This document shows positions 5,030 through 6,947 of a stretch of 6,947 bases of DNA, piece after piece. Origin of the DNA: Prevotella sp. (GTDB lineage Bacteria; Bacteroidota; Bacteroidia; Bacteroidales; Bacteroidaceae); the NCBI GenBank assembly GCA_021204735.1, contig JAJPYV010000435.1, positions 1-6,947 of the forward strand, read 5' to 3'. Position numbers and translations under genes: made by a program. The notes below the pieces were generated by a model. The model made no database searches. It had not been told where the DNA came from and saw nothing but the letters and a program-made list of their open reading frames with translations. Numbering within the stretch: the first letter of the stretch is position 1; each line of letters opens with the position of its first letter.

Positions 5030-6673
5030 TTATTTCTCATGTTCAAGAGCGAGGGTAACAGTTGTGCGGTCGCATACTTCTGTCGGTCCCCAATACTGGA
5101 TAGGACCTGGATATACATAGCATGTCTCCTTTGCCCATTGCTCACGATTCTGCTCAAGTGTCTTGAATGGTTTTCCGTTGAGTTCAACAAGTGCCTTGCG
5201 GATAACTGGTTTCATCACACCGTTACGACGCTCCATGTTCATCATCATCGTGATTGGCACACCACCAGCCTTCCACTCACTCGTAGGAGCTGTGGTGTTC
5301 TGTACGATTGCCATATAACCTGTCTTGCCGTTAGCTATGAGCTGTGCTGCACTTGTTCCGAGAGCATAGCAGTAGTCAGCATCAAAGTTTGATGGAGCTG
5401 CGCAACGTCCCTCATAACCAAAGAAGTGGTGCAGAGGTGAGAACTTGCCGTTGTATTTTCCTGCTGCCTTCCATTCAGCCAAACGTGCCTCGCACATATC
5501 GGAAAGCAGACGTTCTGTCTCAATAAGAGAAACCTGAACGTTTCCGTGAGGGTCACGGTCCAATGAAAGCTGACGTGCTACGTTTGAAGGTAGCGTAGCG
5601 AATGTCTGCTTGTTGTCCTCGCTTAAGTGGGCAAGGATATATTTGCGCTGCTCTGCTGGGTCGAGGTCCTTATAATCATTACCGTGGGTAGCGAGAAGGT
5701 CATTGAGTTCCTCAATGAGATTGCCGATTGAAGGGATGAACTCTATCAAACCTTCTGGAATCAGAACGACACCGAAGTTGTTGCCTTGTGCAGCACGGTA
5801 AGCGATAGTCTCGCAAAGCTGGTCCACAATCTGGTTGAGCGTCATGTTCTTTTCTTTTACCTCTTCTGAGATAAGGCACATGTTAGGCTGGCACTCAAGA
5901 GCGCATTCCAAAGCGATATGACTTGCCGAACGGCCCATCAGTTTGATGAAATGCCAATACTTACGTGCAGAATTGCAGTCACGCTCAATATTGCCGATGA
6001 GTTCAGAATATGTCTTTGCTGCTGTGTCGAAACCGAAGGATGTCTCAATCTGCTCATTCTTCAAGTCACCATCGATAGTCTTAGGACAACCGATAACCTG
6101 CACACCATAGTTGTTTGCTGCATAATATTCTGCCAATACACAAGCATTGGTATTTGAGTCGTCTCCACCGATAATAACAATAGCCTTAATATTGAGCTGA
6201 CGGATAATCTCCAAGCCCTTCTCAAACTGCTCCGTCTTCTCCAATTTTGTACGACCAGAACCGATCATATCGAAACCACCGCTATTACGATAGCCATCTA
6301 TAAATTCCTTCGTAATCTCCATATAATCATGGTCAACCAATCCGCCAGGGCCCATTTTAAAACCATACAATTTGTTCTCTGGGTTGAGCTTCTTCACGGT
6401 ATCAAACAAACCAGTAATGACATTGTGCCCGCCAGGTGCCTGTCCTCCACTGAGTATCACACCGATATTCATGGACAGTTTGTTCTCCTCGCTGCTTGCC
6501 TCAAATTCCACAACAGGCATACCGTATGTGTTTGGGAACAGTTTGCTGATTTCATCCTGATTGTCTACGCTCTGAGTAGCAGCTCCTTCTTTGATTTTCA
6601 CTGAACCTTGAAGAGCTGTCGGCAGCTTTGGCTGGTAGGCAGTTCTCGCTGTTTGTAATGCACTTGTTTTCAT
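5030..6673 (-). CDS. pfp: Diphosphate--fructose-6-phosphate 1-phosphotransferase (PPi-dependent PFK, long form)
   Basis: Phosphorylates fructose 6-phosphate to fructose 1,6-bisphosphate using pyrophosphate instead of ATP, reversibly, in the cytosol (EC 2.7.1.90). The 547-aa length fits the long PFP clade found in Bacteroidota, spirochaetes and plants. Visible motifs: phosphate-binding G-V-I-L-S-G-G-Q-A-P-G-G (71-82), G-S-G-R-T (138-142), G-G-D-D-S-N (169-174), P-K-T-I-D-G-D-L (197-204) with the catalytic aspartate in T-I-D, M-G-R (246-248) and P-E-G-L-I-E-F (306-312). The second Asp of GGDD and the Lys before TIDGD are the markers that distinguish PPi-dependent from ATP-dependent enzymes. ATG 6673 gives the usual N terminus, preceded by a leader of about 50 nt. 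GC content is clearly higher than in the restriction-modification genes. The downstream GH25 gene is on the same strand; a divergent gene starts 209 bp away. Confidence 0.96.
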   Translation of the reverse strand: MKTSALQTARTAYQPKLPTALQGSVKIKEGAATQSVDNQDEISKLFPNTYGMPVVEFEASSEENKLSMNIGVILSGGQAPGGHNVITGLFDTVKKLNPENKLYGFKMGPGGLVDHDYMEITKEFIDGYRNSGGFDMIGSGRTKLEKTEQFEKGLEIIRQLNIKAIVIIGGDDSNTNACVLAEYYAANNYGVQVIGCPKTIDGDLKNEQIETSFGFDTAAKTYSELIGNIERDCNSARKYWHFIKLMGRSASHIALECALECQPNMCLISEEVKEKNMTLNQIVDQLCETIAYRAAQGNNFGVVLIPEGLIEFIPSIGNLIEELNDLLATHGNDYKDLDPAEQRKYILAHLSEDNKQTFATLPSNVARQLSLDRDPHGNVQVSLIETERLLSDMCEARLAEWKAAGKYNGKFSPLHHFFGYEGRCAAPSNFDADYCYALGTSAAQLIANGKTGYMAIVQNTTAPTSEWKAGGVPITMMMNMERRNGVMKPVIRKALVELNGKPFKTLEQNREQWAKETCYVYPGPIQYWGPTEVCDRTTVTLALEHEK

Positions 6674-6731
6674 AATATGATTTTTAATTAGTAAAATAAA
6701 GTCTTATCTATACTCTTATTCATGGATATTG

Positions 6732-6739
6732 CAAAAATA
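6732..6739 (-). promoter_or_regulatory. Probable -7 box of the pfp promoter
   Basis: Minus-strand TATTTTTG matches TAnnTTTG and would start transcription near 6726, about 53 nt before the pfp ATG. The -33 region about 20 bp upstream is only a T-rich partial match (TTTT). A second box, TATATTTG at 6759-6752, is an alternative or second start. Confidence 0.5.
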
Positions 6740-6810
6740 CGATATTTTACCCAAATATAAAAACTAAATAAAATATTTTGAGAGTTTTAATGTTTTTTTT
6801 CTACAAAAAA

Positions 6811-6841
6811 CTTGTAATTATCTTTTTATTCATTATATTTG
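6811..6841 (+). promoter_or_regulatory. Promoter of the divergent rightmost gene
   Basis: CTTG (6811-6814, near TTTG) is followed after 19 bp by TATATTTG (6834-6841), matching the Bacteroidota consensus. Transcription would start near 6847, about 36 nt before ATG 6883. It is back-to-back with the pfp promoter region, so the two genes share a 209-bp control region. Confidence 0.6.
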
Positions 6842-6882
6842 TTCGTTGAAAAATAAGGTAAATTGATAAAACGATAATAATT

Positions 6883-6947
6883 ATGGCCAACAAACGCTAT
6901 TTAAAGAAGATGATTAAATATATTTGCAGTTATCTTTTCTCTGTATG
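6883..6947 (+). CDS. Start of an unidentified gene, cut by the window edge
   Basis: ATG 6883 opens a frame that runs off the window after 21 complete codons. The product begins M-A-N-K-R-Y-L-K-K-M-I-K-Y-I-C-S-Y-L-F-S, a strongly basic start followed by hydrophobic and aromatic residues, with no clear signal peptide. A consensus promoter sits just upstream, which supports a real gene. From memory, short conserved Bacteroidota hypothetical proteins start in a similar way (K-R-x-L-K-K then I-x-Y-I-C), but no function can be assigned from this fragment. Confidence 0.6.
   Translation, partial: MANKRYLKKMIKYICSYLFSV

Noticed and set aside
5039..6604. Several long plus-strand frames opposite pfp, and others opposite the GH25 and methyltransferase genes.
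   Set aside because: They are shadows of strongly conserved coding sequences; none has a promoter or a recognisable product.
1..6947. CRISPR arrays, tRNA or rRNA genes, insertion sequences and replication origins.
   Set aside because: No regularly spaced repeats beyond the two-copy 29-bp element, no cloverleaf or rRNA signatures and no transposase-like protein were seen.

Overview
The window looks like Bacteroidota chromosome, most likely Prevotellaceae (Prevotella/Segatella-like). Three things suggest this. Several promoters fit the Bacteroidota consensus (TTTG, about 20 bp, TAnnTTTG). There is a long-form pyrophosphate-dependent phosphofructokinase of about 547 residues. There is also an AAA_14/DUF4143 ATPase of the kind found in many copies in this phylum. 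Shine-Dalgarno sequences are mostly absent. The genus is inference; no rRNA or other taxonomic marker is present.

Layout. At 95-2252 (+) an AT-rich two-gene restriction-modification module holds a gamma-class N6-adenine DNA methyltransferase overlapped by 47 nt by a short protein that looks like its type II restriction endonuclease. A 200-bp convergent gap follows. At 2454-3719 (-) lies an ATPase of the AAA_14/DUF4143 type. Its promoter sits between two identical 29-bp repeats, each carrying a perfect 14-bp palindrome. At about 3909-4014 (-) there is a compact independent transcription unit with no protein: a consensus promoter, about 70 nt of RNA and a strong intrinsic terminator with a GUGA tetraloop, which I read as a small RNA gene. 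At 4101-4919 (-) is a membrane-anchored GH25 muramidase. A wobble-rich RNA hairpin separates it from the upstream gene pfp (5030-6673, -), a core glycolytic enzyme. A divergent promoter region of about 210 bp leads to the first 21 codons of an unrecognised gene (6883 onward, +) cut by the window edge.

How the parts relate. The right half (pfp, GH25 gene, small RNA, divergent gene) reads like stable chromosome. The left half (restriction-modification pair, ATPase with repeated operator-like sites, Bacteroidota low-complexity repeat) reads like accessory DNA. The methyltransferase and nuclease should act as a pair: the first protects host DNA and the second cuts unmodified DNA. No functional link between this pair and the ATPase is visible beyond adjacency. 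The least ordinary items are the small RNA unit, the twin palindromic repeats around the ATPase promoter, and the atypical active site of the presumed nuclease.
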